Source: Plasmodiophora brassicae
Lineage: Eukaryota; Endomyxa; Phytomyxea; Plasmodiophorida; Plasmodiophoridae
DNA: 64,000 nt
Direction of reading: 5' to 3'
NCBI GenBank assembly: GCA_039704465.1
Contig: JASFAU010000012.1
Coordinates: 1,138,203 to 1,202,202, forward strand
Under the pieces are notes generated by a model. It did not search any database, was not told the origin of the DNA, and saw only the letters and a list, made by a program, of their open reading frames with translations. Positions 9,424 through 21,925 of the stretch are shown in pieces (position 1 is the stretch's first letter; each line of letters begins with the position of its first letter). A program made the translations under genes and the position numbers.

Positions 9424-10630
9424 ATGGCCGGGTCCAAGATGCGTCTTCCCATCGGGGATGCCGCTCAGGCCGAGTTGTGTGTGTGGGCGGACACCATGGG
9501 ATGGAGGCCGCGTCCGATCCAAATGATCAAATCGTCGGGGTCGTTGCGCCTATCGCGGTTCGGTTCAGGGCCGAAGATCCCGACGCCGTCGGCAATCTCT
9601 GGCAACCCGGGTGATTCGAGAGGCGGTGAACACCTGCACTCGGTCGACAATGTCGCCCGATTCTGGTCCAGTGAAGGCGGGCTGAGGTTCCTGTCCCGGT
9701 TCCCGTCGCCATTCGTGCATGCCGTTATGGCTGCAATGGTCGGCGCCCAGCATCATCTTCTGATCCGTTTGGACCTTTCGGCCCGCGTTCAGTACGATCC
9801 TGTGCAGGTCGTTCTCGATGTCCTGCGGGCATCGTTCTGCACCTGCACGTACCTGAAGATGACTGAAGACACGCAGCCTGACGCCCTGTACTACAAGCGG
9901 TCCGATGGACGCCATGTCGATAACCGGGGAGGCGAAGGCCCAATCTTCTCTAGCATGTTCCTCTGTGAGGGCCTGGAGCATGCCCCGGTCGACACGCAGC
10001 TAGTCGTCCTGGAGGCCATGCGCATGAAGGCGGTTTGCATTCGTCGCGGCCATCGTCGGGACCTGCCGAACGACTTCACTATCGTTGCAGTGCACAGTAC
10101 CCAACGAGGAACAAGTCTGCCGCGGGACATGCGCGATCGATTCGTCATGGAATTGTGCATCAACGATGGCATGATGCGGTACGGCGAGTTGCCAGTGCGA
10201 CTATCGCTACAATGACGTCGTGCTTCACTGGTGTAGTGTCCTGTACCGGCAGCAGCAACTGGCGAGGTCGTCGCTAGAGGACGGGCCGCGGTTGCCGACA
10301 GCACAGCTGAGGGCATTCCGGGACATGGACGACAGCGGCGTGTACGTCGCGGACACGTTGCAGCAGTACATTCGCGACATTGTCGTCTGCTCCCGGAACC
10401 ACGCGCATACTGGACTGGGACCATCGCCGCTCGGTTTCCAGGCCGTCCTGTACGCCGCCCGGATTCATGCCGTCCTGACCGGCGTCGCCTACGTTCGCCC
10501 CATCGACATCGACAGCGTCGCCGGTGCCTGCCTGGCACATCGCATCGACCTCAGACACGACATCCCCGGGAACATCAACACCAGAGCCATGCTGCGATCG
10601 ATCCTGGGCATGCTGGTCCCACCCAAGTAG
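9424..10630 (+). CDS. MoxR-like AAA+ protein with degenerate ATP site
   Basis: Two exons, 9424-10178 and 10237-10630, joined by a 58-base GT-AG intron (phase 2), encode 382 residues. The fold is recognised by GPIFSSMFLCEGLEHAP followed by TQLVVLEAM, which aligns with the MoxR Walker B block (GPIF..LLADEINRAPP..TQ..LLEAM), by LPRDMRDRF (the LDRF block), and by a C-terminal lid with YIRDIVVCSR, GPSPLGFQAVLYAARIHAVL and LAHRID. MoxR ATPases remodel proteins, often with VWA partners. Here the P-loop position reads HHLLIRLDLSARVQ and lacks GxxGxGKT; Walker B DE is EG; sensor-1 is altered. It is probably unable to hydrolyse ATP. The reading frame is otherwise intact, so it looks like a maintained pseudo-ATPase rather than a dead gene, though I cannot exclude early decay. 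Confidence 0.72.
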
Positions 10631-12736
<2,106 letters not shown>

Positions 12737-12805
12737 CTGGCTATTGCCGCTGTCATTGATCATGGTTTAATACAAGAGAGGGACCGGGGCAGAGCCATGC
12801 GCACG

Positions 12806-14436
12806 TTACTTGCTGCTGGACGCCACCCACTGCTGATAGACGAAATCGCTAACGCGCGTGCCATAATACTCGCGCATGGACGGGTAGATCTCGTAGTCTC
12901 GGCCGGTAACCCGGCCGCGGCACGCCTTGGACCCACACTGGCAGTCGAACTCCATGACCTCGCCGCAACAGAACGTGGAGTAATCCATGGTCAAAGCCTC
13001 CCCGATCTCAATGTCGCGCGCAGCATAGATATTCAGTGAGAAGTTCTCACCGAACCACAGGCATGGCGAACAGGAATGCACCAAGGGGCGCCAGTCTCGG
13101 TGGTCGTTCGACCACATCGCCCAGACGACTTTCGTGAACGGCCACGCGTACTGTGCGAACATGCTCTTCTCCGACGGCGACCAGTTGCTCTCCACGTACT
13201 GCTTCGTGATCAGGCGCAGCGGCCTGCCCTCATCGTGGAACACGAGCTCGCCCTTTTGGATGCGACGCGACGCCAGGACATGGTACCCGCGCCCCTCGGC
13301 AGACGAGAACGACACTTTGACTGGTGGTTCCGCCGCACGCTTCCGGTCGTTTCGCATGATGGCCGCCTCGATCATCAGCTTGGCGAATCCGGCCGCCGTG
13401 TACGGGTCATTGGCCAGGATCAGGTCAGCGGATCCGTCGCACTCAGGGTAGAACAGGCCACAGTTCGGGTTGATCTCCAGCATGAATACCTTCCCGCTGG
13501 CGTCAACGCGCAGGTCGCTGCGCCCATATCCAATACCGCCCAGCAGATTTTCGAACGCGGAGGCGCCGACCGCTTTGCACTTCTCAGCCAGAACCGGATC
13601 GCTGACCGGCGCACACCTCGTCTGACCAAAGTCGACCCATTTCAGGTCGAAATGCTTGAACGACTCGCCGACCGGGAAGTTGAACTGGATCGGCGTGAAG
13701 ACGCGCGTCTTGCCCGTGTGCGGGTCCTCGCATGCCAGCACGGTCACCTCAACGCCCTCGATGTACTCTTCAACGAGCACATCGCCGAACAGCTTCATAA
13801 AACGGGTCGCCTCGAACTTCAGTTCGTCCATCGACTGGCATAGCGACCGTTTCGTCATGCCAACCGAGTTGTAACCGCTGGTGTGCTTGACGATAACGGG
13901 GAAGTTCAGATGGGCGCATACGGTCTCAATGTCGTCCTGCGGCGTCATGTGCGCGTACGCGGGCACCTCGATACCCGCGAAGTAGGCCAGCATCTTCATG
14001 TCCAATTTGGTGGGTTCGAAATGCTTCGAGTCGGCACCCGTGAAGGGCACCTTGAAGCGCTCCAGGGCGTCCACAACCGAGATTCCCGCACGGTCTTCGT
14101 CCAGCGCGCCATCACACAGGTTGAAGAACACATCGTACTTGCGGGAACGTACTAGTTCCCGTACCTAGTCAACCGTCATTCAGTCGTCGGAGAAGGGACG
14201 TGAAACGACACTGCAGAGGGGTCGCATCGAACCTGCGAGTACGCGGTCGCTTTCTTGATCATGACGGATGTGAACTCGTACTCGTCTGCCAAAGGCGATT
14301 TGCCTACTACGTATGCCGGCGTGCACGCATAGTCGTCGTAAGCTTTCGTGTCCGACTGTGAGCCCTCGTACGACGACTGCAGGACGCAGACGCGAAGTCG
14401 AGGTGGGGCGCCGCCGCCTGATACGTCGTTGGGCAT
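12806..14436 (-). CDS. D-Ala-D-Ala-ligase-like ATP-grasp domain fused to a SET domain
   Basis: Two exons, 14436-14233 and 14164-12806, with a 68-base GT-AG intron (phase 0), encode 520 residues. The N-terminal ~340 residues are ATP-grasp/ligase-like: RVCVLQSSYEGS, VFFNLCDGALDEDRAGI, VPFTGADS, FPVIVKHTSGYNSVGMT, VLVEEYIEGVEVTV and the metal site MLEINPNCGLF. The C-terminal ~170 residues are a SET domain: GRGYHVLASRRIQKGELVF, then VHSCSPC where the family has NHSC, then DIEIGEALTMDY and a post-SET-like CQCGSKACRG. SET domains transfer methyl groups from AdoMet to protein lysines; the Asn of NHSC contacts AdoMet and is Val here. The substrate of either half is unknown to me. Confidence 0.85.
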
Positions 14437-14789
14437 GATGCCGTCGCGTCGGGGTCTGCGTCCAGTACGGGCCGAATCGTGGTATAAGGATCGGCGGCGC
14501 CAGTCTGCGTCGATCCACAGTCAGAGCACGTCCACACGTGTCTTGGAGGCCGTCACGCTATGTAAGGCCGAGTGTGGAGGGCCGCGAGGAGGGATCCCCC
14601 CGGTGTGCGCTCCGCCGCCGTTTCAGCGTGGTGCTTTTTTTTGCGAACCCACACACGCGAACCAAGTCGCGCGATGGCGACGACCTGACTTGCGCACTGC
14701 GCGGCGGCTACCGCCGGTACATGCCACTGCATGCCTGGGAAAATCGCACGCACCGGCCTGCACGACTGCAGTGCCACGTAGTAGCTGTA
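14437..14789. other. Intergenic region, no gene recognised
   Basis: Short overlapping frames here show no recognisable domain. The stretch separates the start of the ATP-grasp/SET gene from the stop codon of the next minus-strand ORF. Confidence 0.4.
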
Positions 14790-15905
14790 TTATAGGAAGG
14801 GCATCGCCGCTGCTGTGCGAGACGCTGCCGACTGACGTACTGGCAGTCGTGCGGGTGCCTGTGGGCGGGCAAGCGCAGACATAGGGAGCCGCGGAATGTC
14901 AGCGCGATCGACGAATGCGCCGGGGTCGTGCCGGAGAAGCATGGTCCGGGCGGCCGGGCTTGTCACATTGGGGAGCACTCCGCGTAGGAACGGCGTTGTC
15001 GCATGCATGAGCCTTCGTATTGTCGTGTACCCGGGGCTGGAACGAACCTGACGCTGCTTCCTCATTTGCCGCGCAAAGACACGAGGCGATGCGAGGCAGG
15101 GCGCGCTCGACAACGGGCAGTCGACAGAGTTCGACACGATCGGGTTCAGCAAAGAAAGAAGCTGCGCGCGAATTTCGGCGTGTTTCGCATCGCGACGTGG
15201 ACCTGAAAATGGACCCGGGGTTTGATACTCGATCATGCAGGATACGACGCAGATGATCGCGTCTATAACAAGGGGACGAGTAAACAATGTACTGTGGACC
15301 TGCCCGTTGATTGTGGCCTGCATCGCGGTCCACGTCGACACGATTTGCAGGTAGGTTGCCTCGACTGTGGCACGGGGAACCGCACTTGGGCCCATCATGA
15401 CTCTCCAGAAAATGTAATGGCATAGCAATGACATCAAGTCAACGCTGGCGTTCCCGGTTAGAATCGCGGTTGCTTGGCAGATATCATTCTCGGTGTACTG
15501 GGGGAATAGCGACATGGGAACGCGCGCAAGGAAAAGTCGCAAGATGCGATCGATCTCTAAGCGTGACGCTTTCACAGGGGAGACGAAGCGTGTGCCTGAC
15601 GGTGGATCAGTCATCGTAGTATTCGCATCAGCCGCCGACTGGTCCATCATGGTGTCCGCGTAACGGAAAGGTTCAGTACCGGGCGGGGCATGAACGGTTT
15701 CAAACGGAATGGATGGGTCGGCGCAACAGAACGCATTGGCCCTGTAAAAGGTATCGAAACAAAGAATGCGGTTATGGCTCGGAGCCATGCCGTTCGCCGA
15801 AGGAAACCCGATTCCGCCGGAGTAATTGAAGAAAACACGCTCCATCCGCGTCTTCCTCCACTCGCGATCCCTCTTGGCCTCAACTGCACCATTCGATATG
15901 TTCAT
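14790..15905 (-). CDS. Hypothetical protein, 371 residues
   Basis: An uninterrupted reading frame of 371 codons without a recognised family. A more convincing start may be at 15650, which gives about 286 residues beginning MDQSAAD. The central part is moderately hydrophobic and helical-looking (LEIDRILRLFLARVP, ASVDLMSLLCHYIFWRV, VIDAIICVVSCMIEY) and includes TYLQIVSTWTAMQ; the C-terminal third is basic and Pro/Arg-rich. The length of the open frame in a GC-rich genome is only moderate evidence for coding. Function unknown. Confidence 0.5.
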   Translation of the reverse strand: MNISNGAVEAKRDREWRKTRMERVFFNYSGGIGFPSANGMAPSHNRILCFDTFYRANAFCCADPSIPFETVHAPPGTEPFRYADTMMDQSAADANTTMTDPPSGTRFVSPVKASRLEIDRILRLFLARVPMSLFPQYTENDICQATAILTGNASVDLMSLLCHYIFWRVMMGPSAVPRATVEATYLQIVSTWTAMQATINGQVHSTLFTRPLVIDAIICVVSCMIEYQTPGPFSGPRRDAKHAEIRAQLLSLLNPIVSNSVDCPLSSAPCLASPRVFARQMRKQRQVRSSPGYTTIRRLMHATTPFLRGVLPNVTSPAARTMLLRHDPGAFVDRADIPRLPMSALARPQAPARLPVRQSAASRTAAAMPFL

Positions 15906-16071
15906 TTTGCGAACTGTTGTCCACCGTTTCGACGCTCGTCGCCTAGATAGCGAATCGTCGCACGGATCTTTACAGGGTTGACGGAGCCGTGGCTGATGTG
16001 GAGGAACCTTGTTCTGTTTGTAGGGACGGAGGGGATTCCTAACCCACGTTATCTGTACGACGTCTTCATCC

Positions 16072-16677
16072 CTATCGGTTCCATTGTGCGGGTATAAGTT
16101 CCCCAGCGTCTACAGAAAGCAATACCTGTGCGTACCATCCGTGAGACCTGAGCCAGAACTTGTAGCGCAACGTCCCGCGACTTCGTTCCGAAAGAAGGAC
16201 CCTTCGTAGACTAGCGATATTGGACTGGGTCGGGGTTACACCAAGGCTACCAAGGTACTGCACGAAAAATTGCGATTCCAAGCAGCACGCCATGTCGGGA
16301 GACATCGCTGCTGGGTCGGTGGGCCAATCTGCAAGGGCGTCCGAGGGAAGGTTCAGCTGGATCTTAGCGGTGAATCCGTCAGGAACTAAAGGCTTTCGCA
16401 TGCGCGCCATCCGGATGTGGGATATTGGCAATGCCGGTTCTGACGACGTCGTCGCTGGCGACTCCTTGTCGGCCGATGCCTGTGGCTTCAGAGTGTCGGA
16501 TCGGACAGATGCCATGGCAACGGCTTTCGACTGCTTGAGCTCGTGGATGGTGAAGGGTAGCGAATGATCGCTTTGGGTGAACTGTTTCAGGCCGGTAATA
16601 AGCTTCCCGATGCGCTGTTCGAGGACGTGCTCATTTCGCGATGGTCGAATCGTTTGCTGGAATCGTGTGGGAAGCAT
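16072..16677 (-). CDS. Hypothetical protein, 201 residues
   Basis: A 201-codon frame with an ATG at 16677 and no recognised domain. Residue composition is ordinary, with a Ser/Ala-rich middle and a C-terminal stretch YKFWLRSHGWYAQVLLSVDAGELIP that looks like a folded beta-rich segment. It follows the neighbouring hypothetical gene on the same strand. It could be one exon of a longer gene. Confidence 0.4.
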   Translation of the reverse strand: MLPTRFQQTIRPSRNEHVLEQRIGKLITGLKQFTQSDHSLPFTIHELKQSKAVAMASVRSDTLKPQASADKESPATTSSEPALPISHIRMARMRKPLVPDGFTAKIQLNLPSDALADWPTDPAAMSPDMACCLESQFFVQYLGSLGVTPTQSNIASLRRVLLSERSRGTLRYKFWLRSHGWYAQVLLSVDAGELIPAQWNR

Positions 16678-17020
16678 GGCCGCTTGCGAGCGGCATGCGG
16701 CGACGGCCTGCTAATCAGTTAATGCACCTGCAACCGATCGAAGTGTACAGATTTGGTGTCAATGTAGTACGTGGTCTGATTCCAAATTGAGGCCCATGAT
16801 TGCTCGTCCCTCAACGCCAAACCAGCTTCCCCCACCACAGAGACACCCTCAGCAAACAAGCAGTAGGCGCATATTCTGTTCACTGGGTCTGCAGCAGTTC
16901 CAGAGCGCACATGCCTTCAATGGGGATCGTACCCAAGCGCCAGTGGCCGGTTCCTGGTAAGTTGTTACCCCAAGAACAATATTACGCCCACAGACCACGA
17001 ATGCCGTCTGTACCGTACAC

Positions 17021-17060
17021 CTAGGTAGGCCGACATCACCTTTCCTTGTTGCCTACCTAG
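17021..17060. repeat. Perfect 10-bp inverted repeat with 20-base loop
   Basis: CTAGGTAGGC at 17021-17030 is the exact reverse complement of GCCTACCTAG at 17051-17060. It lies about 150 bases before the EFTUD2 start, so it could be a promoter hairpin or a dyad binding site; the role is unknown. Confidence 0.7.
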
Positions 17061-17205
17061 ACTACATCCAGCAGACCTACATCGTTTAGCTCGTGCTGGC
17101 AACGCCGGCAGAGAGTCCGACGCGCGGCGCGTACATGGAGTGGCTACGGCAGGATGTCGAAGGCGGCGACGCGCAGTCCGTGAAGGCGTCGTGCAGCTCG
17201 CAACC

Positions 17206-20200
17206 ATGGACGACGCTGAGTACGACGATTTCGGCAACTACATCGGCGGCGCCCGATTCGACGAGGCCGACGGTATCGGCGTCGAATCCGACGGTGAATC
17301 GGATGAGTCCGTCGAGCAGGCCGCCCAGTCGGTGTCGGAGATGCAGATGGACCGCGAGGCTGCCGGATCTGCGGCGGCGGCTGCTCAGGTCGTCCTGTAT
17401 CACGACAAGTCGTACTTCCCGTCCGCCGAAGATGTGTACGCCGGTGCCGAGACGCTCGTCCAGGATGAGGACACGCAACCGCTGGAGACGCCCATCATAG
17501 CGCCCATCAAAGGCAAATGCTTCGAGGTCCTGGAGAAGGAAACCCCGCCTGAAACGACCTTCGACTGGACGTTCCTAACAGGCACGGATTCCACAATGAC
17601 GTTGCCCGATGCTCCTATTGCTGAATGGACGATTTGGCATAGGTCTGATGGATCACCCCGCCCTGATCCGCAACGTCGCCATGATTGGGCATCTGCATCA
17701 TGGGAAGACCTCCATTATGGATATGCTAGTACGAGAGACGCACCCTCGCCAGTGGGATCCGAATGTTTCTACGCGATACACGGACACACGCCTTGGTAAA
17801 ACACGCTCGCGCGGTGCCTCGTTCGCCCACGTGTGGCGCTGACAAATGTTATTGTTCTGTGCCAGACGAACAAGCCCGGCAGTTATCCATCAAGTGTGTC
17901 CCCATGTCGCTCGTCCTGCAATCTCTGCGCGGCAAATCGTACCTGGTCAACCTCCTCGACTGTCCCGGCCATGTCAACTTCAGTGACGAGACGTCGGCGG
18001 CACTGCGTCTGGCCGATGGCGCTCTGGTCGTCGTTGATGCTGTAGAGGGAGTCATGACGCAGACGACTCGTGCGTTACGCCATGCCGTTGCGGAAGGTGT
18101 CCCGCTGGTTCTGCTCATCAACAAGGTCGATCGTCTCCTGCTCGAGTTGAAGTTGCCGCCTGGCGACGCGTACCACAAGCTCGTGCACACGATCGAGGAG
18201 GTGAACTCAGTGCTTGCCGGCTGCGGATACTCAGGTCGGCGACTGTCGCCCGAGCTCGGCAACGTCATCTTTGCGTCGGCGTTGTACTCCTGGTCATTCA
18301 CGTTGCCGTCGTTCGCGTCCCTGTACGCCGAGCGTCACCCGTCCATCAATGCGGCTGCCCTGGCGAAACGACTGTGGGGCGACTGGTACGTTGATGAGGA
18401 AACGGGCTCTTTCGAACGACGTGGAGACCAGCGCACGTTCGTCGCGTTCGTCCTGGAACCGCTGTACAAGATCTACAGCCACGCGCTGGGATCCGAACCC
18501 GGTGCCGACCTGCAGGCTCTGCTGGCCGAACTGGGCGTGTTCCTGACCAAGAAGGAGATGCGACAGGACCCGCGCCCGCTGCTTCGTCTCGTCCTGAGCA
18601 AGCTGTTCAACAACAGTGCCGGTCTCGTGGACGCTCTGGTGCGGCACATCCCGTCGCCGGTGGACAGCGCCCCGTCTCGCGTCGAATCCATCTACACCGG
18701 CGACCTGACGACCGAGATCGCTGCCGGCATGCAGGCGTGCGACCCGCACGGCCAGCTCATGGTGAACGTGACGAAGTTGTACTCGAGGTCGGACGGTTCC
18801 GTGTTCGACGCGTTCGGCAGGGTGATGAGCGGATCGGTCACTGTCGGCGATACCGTCGCCGTCCTTCGGCCCGGGTACTCGCTGGACGACCCGGAGGACA
18901 TGTCGGTCTGCACGATCACGGGCATCTGGGTGTACCAGGCAAGGTACCGCGTCGCCGTGAACCGCGTCCAAGCCGGCAACTGGGCCCTGTTCGACGGGCT
19001 GGACCAAGCGATCAGCAAGACGGCCACTCTGACGCGACCGTCCCCGGGCGACGCCTGCGTGTTCCGCCCGCTGTCGTTCGACACGATCGCCTGCGTCAAG
19101 GTCGCCATCGAGCCGATCAACCCGTCGGAATTGCCCAAGATGCTGGACGCCCTGCGCAAGATCGGCAAGTCGTATCCACTGGCGCATACCAAGATCGAGG
19201 ACAGCGGCGAGCACATCATTCTGGGTACGGGCGAGCTCTACCTCGACTGCATCCTGCACGACCTGCGTCGCATGTACGCCGACATCGAGATCAAGGTGGC
19301 CGACCCTGTCGCATCGTTCGCCGAGACCGTCGTCGACACGTCGTCCATCCGGTGTTTCGCCGAGACGCCCAACCGAATGTCGCGCCTGACCATGATCGCT
19401 GAGCCGCTCGACGAAGGCCTGGCCGGCGATATCGAATCCGGGCGCATCAACCTGTCCTGGGAGCGCCCCCGTGTTGCCGCCTTCTTCCAGTCGCCGCCGT
19501 ACAACTGGGACGTCCTGGCCGCGCGCACCGTCTGGGCGTTCGGCCCGGACCCAGGCAACGGGCCGAACGTTCTCATCGACGACACGCTGTCGGACGAGGC
19601 CGACAAGCGCCTGCTCTACAGCGTGCGCCCGTCCATTGTCCAGGGCTTCCAGTGGGGCACCCGGGAAGGGCCGTTATGCGACGAACCCATCCGCAACGTC
19701 AAGTTCAAGATCCTGGAAGCGCAGATCGCCGAACAGGCCATGCACCGTGGTGGCGGGCAGATCATCCCGACCGCGCGGCGCGTCGTCTACTCGTCGTTCC
19801 TGCTGGCGACCCCTCGCCTCATGGAGCCGGTGTACAGCGTGCACATCCAGACGCCGGCGGACTGCATTGCGGCCATCTACAAGGTGCTGGCGCGTCGACG
19901 TGGACACGTGACGAAAGAGGTGCCCAAGCCCGGCACGCCGCTCTTCGACGTGGAAGCGTTCGTCCCCGTGATCGATTCGTTCGGGTTCGAGACCGACCTG
20001 CGAACGCACACGCAGGGCCAGGCGTTCTGCGTGTCCGTGTTCGACCACTGGGCGATCGTCCCTGGCGACCCGCTCGACAAGTCCATCGTCCTGCATCCAC
20101 TGGAGCCCAGCCCGCCGCCCGCGCTCGCCCGTGAATTCATGATCAAGACCCGGCGTCGCAAAGGGTTGAGCGAAGACGTCACCGTCAGCAAGTTCTTCGA

Positions 20201-20264
20201 CGACCCCATGCTGCTGGAGCTCGCCAAACAGGACCAGGAACTGCAGGCGTACGCTGACCGATAG
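17206..20264 (+). CDS. EFTUD2: U5 snRNP GTPase (116 kDa component, Snu114)
   Basis: Three exons, 17206-17581, 17643-17795 and 17866-20264, encode 975 residues, close to the 972 of human EFTUD2. This EF-2-like GTPase controls spliceosome activation and disassembly. Evidence: acidic N terminus opening [10 protein letters not shown], the [11 protein letters not shown] block, G1 [10 protein letters not shown]3 [12 protein letters not shown]4 NKVDRL, then [54 protein letters not shown] and the C-terminal [14 protein letters not shown]. The first intron (17582-17642) begins GC rather than GT but restores the frame exactly; the second is GT-AG. The start at 17206 gives the conserved N terminus; 17140 is also open. 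Confidence 0.96.
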
Positions 20265-20608
20265 GCCCTGGTCACCCCGAGGCCGTCGTCCACCGCCCGA
20301 CGGGTCACACTGCACCGTATAAGCCATAAAACAGCAGAGGCTGGCTGTGCTAACTATACTGCCGCTGTTGACGACTGAATTACTGCACGGGCGGCATGAT
20401 GGCGTCGTCATCGTCTCCTTCTCTTTTTGGCGCGCCCGGGGCGTGACGCGTCGCCGTCGCGGGATGTGTCCGTGTGCGTCGCGCACCGCCCCATTCCGCG
20501 ACTTGGGCGGATCTGTGCACCGGGTTGGACGGCGCGTGACGCTGCGGCGTACGAGGCTGTAATAGTCGGGCCCCGACGGCGCCCGTCCAACTAACTGCTG
20601 CTGGCACC
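20265..20608. promoter_or_regulatory. Intergenic region between EFTUD2 and VPS26
   Basis: Both neighbours are on the plus strand. The region carries the 3' end of EFTUD2 and presumably the VPS26 promoter. No gene or clear motif was recognised. Confidence 0.3.
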
Positions 20609-21855
20609 ATGGTCAAGGTCAGGTTGGCGGTGCGCTCGTCGTCAGCGTCGACGGATAGGTAACAGTGGGCGGCTCTGCCGGGTTAGAGCCTGTTCGGGTT
20701 CGGCAACGCGGCCAAGGTCGAGGTGGAATTCCGGGACCAGGCGTCGATGAAGTTGGTGGCGGTGAAGGAAGGGCCGGGTGAGAAGGCCGGCGTCATCGAG
20801 ATGCCGCTCTTCATGGGGTTGGACGATATCGCCGGCACCGTCCATGTTCGCGTCCCGCAGGGCAAGAAGCTCGAGCACCAGGGCATCAAGTGCGAACTCG
20901 TCGGACAGGTCCCAGATTACGCGGCCGTCGTGATTTGGATGCCGTCTCGTTGACTCGTCAGTGACGTTTGTAGGTCGAGCTCGCCAATGATCGCGGATCC
21001 CATTACGTCTTCATTTCGTTGCTCAGGGAGCTGGAACCGCCCGGCGAAATGGTACCGCGACGGGTTTCTGGCCCACAGGCACTGGTTATGCATTCTAAGG
21101 TCCGTTGTGGGACACAGGTTGCGAGCAAGTCCTACGCGTTCGAATTCAACCACGTCGAGAAACAACACGAGACCTACCGTGGCACGAACGTACGTCTGCG
21201 CTACTTTATCCGGGTGAAGATTCCCAGGCAGTATTCCACATCGTAAGTGCGCCGACCCTAAGAGAAAGTTTCCTGTTCATTGATCGTGCGCATAGGATAA
21301 CGAAAGAGGTCGATTTCGCCGTTCAGAATGTGGGCGAAGACCCGCAGGTCAGCAACACAATCAAAATGGAGGTTAGCGTGCCTGCCCTGGTGACCGCAGG
21401 AACGTGTTAAAATGATTCCGGGCGCGTTTGTGCAGGTCGGCATTGAGGATTGCCTGCACATCGAGTTCGAGTACGGCAAGGACAAGTTCCACATGTCAGA
21501 CGTGGTCATCGGGAAGATCTACTTCCTACTCGTGCGGATCAAGATCAAGCACATGGAGTTGCAGATCCTGCGCCGGGAATCGTCTGGGTCCCCGTCGGTC
21601 TCTACCGACACCGATGTCATTGCCAAATTCGAAATCATGGATGGCGCGCCGGTTAGGGGCGAATGCGTCCCCGTCCGCCTGTTTCTCGAGCCGTACGACC
21701 TCACGCCGACCATGAAGGATGTGTACAACAAGTTCAGCGTCAAGTACTACCTGAACCTGGTCCTGGTCGACGAGGAGGACCGCAGGTACTTCAAGCAACA
21801 CGAGATTCTCATGTGGCGAAACAAACCGAGTTACATTGTTCGTCCTGCCGCCTGA
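20609..21855 (+). CDS. VPS26: Retromer subunit VPS26
   Basis: Six exons: 20609-20617, 20687-20908, 20974-21051, 21118-21242, 21296-21371 and 21436-21855. They total 309 residues. VPS26 is the arrestin-fold subunit of the cargo-selective retromer complex on endosomes. Evidence: KKLEHQGIKCELVGQ, ELEPPGEM, SKSYAFEFNHVEK, YRGTNVRLRYFIRVKI, NTIKMEVGIEDCLHIEFEY (formed across a splice), GKIYFLLVRIKIKHMELQ, FEIMDGAPVRGE and LNLVLVDEEDRRYFKQHEI. The first exon is only nine bases (Met-Val-Lys) and is the least certain; all other junctions are GT-AG with agreeing phases. The gene ends 70 bases from the SPO11 stop codon on the opposite strand. Confidence 0.95.
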
Positions 21856-21925
21856 GCGATGCAGAAGGTGTCATGCGGCCGGCAATATAGGATCCGTATC
21901 CAGTCCTAATATCGTCTGTCGTGTT

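Noticed and set aside
9424..10215. Frameshift inside the MoxR-like gene (first frame stops while the lid domain is in another frame)
   Set aside because: A 58-base GT-AG intron from 10179 to 10236 joins the two frames in phase, so no frameshift is needed.
18294..19259. 321-codon minus-strand frame opposite EFTUD2
   Set aside because: It lies wholly within a strongly conserved EFTUD2 exon and shows no family similarity.
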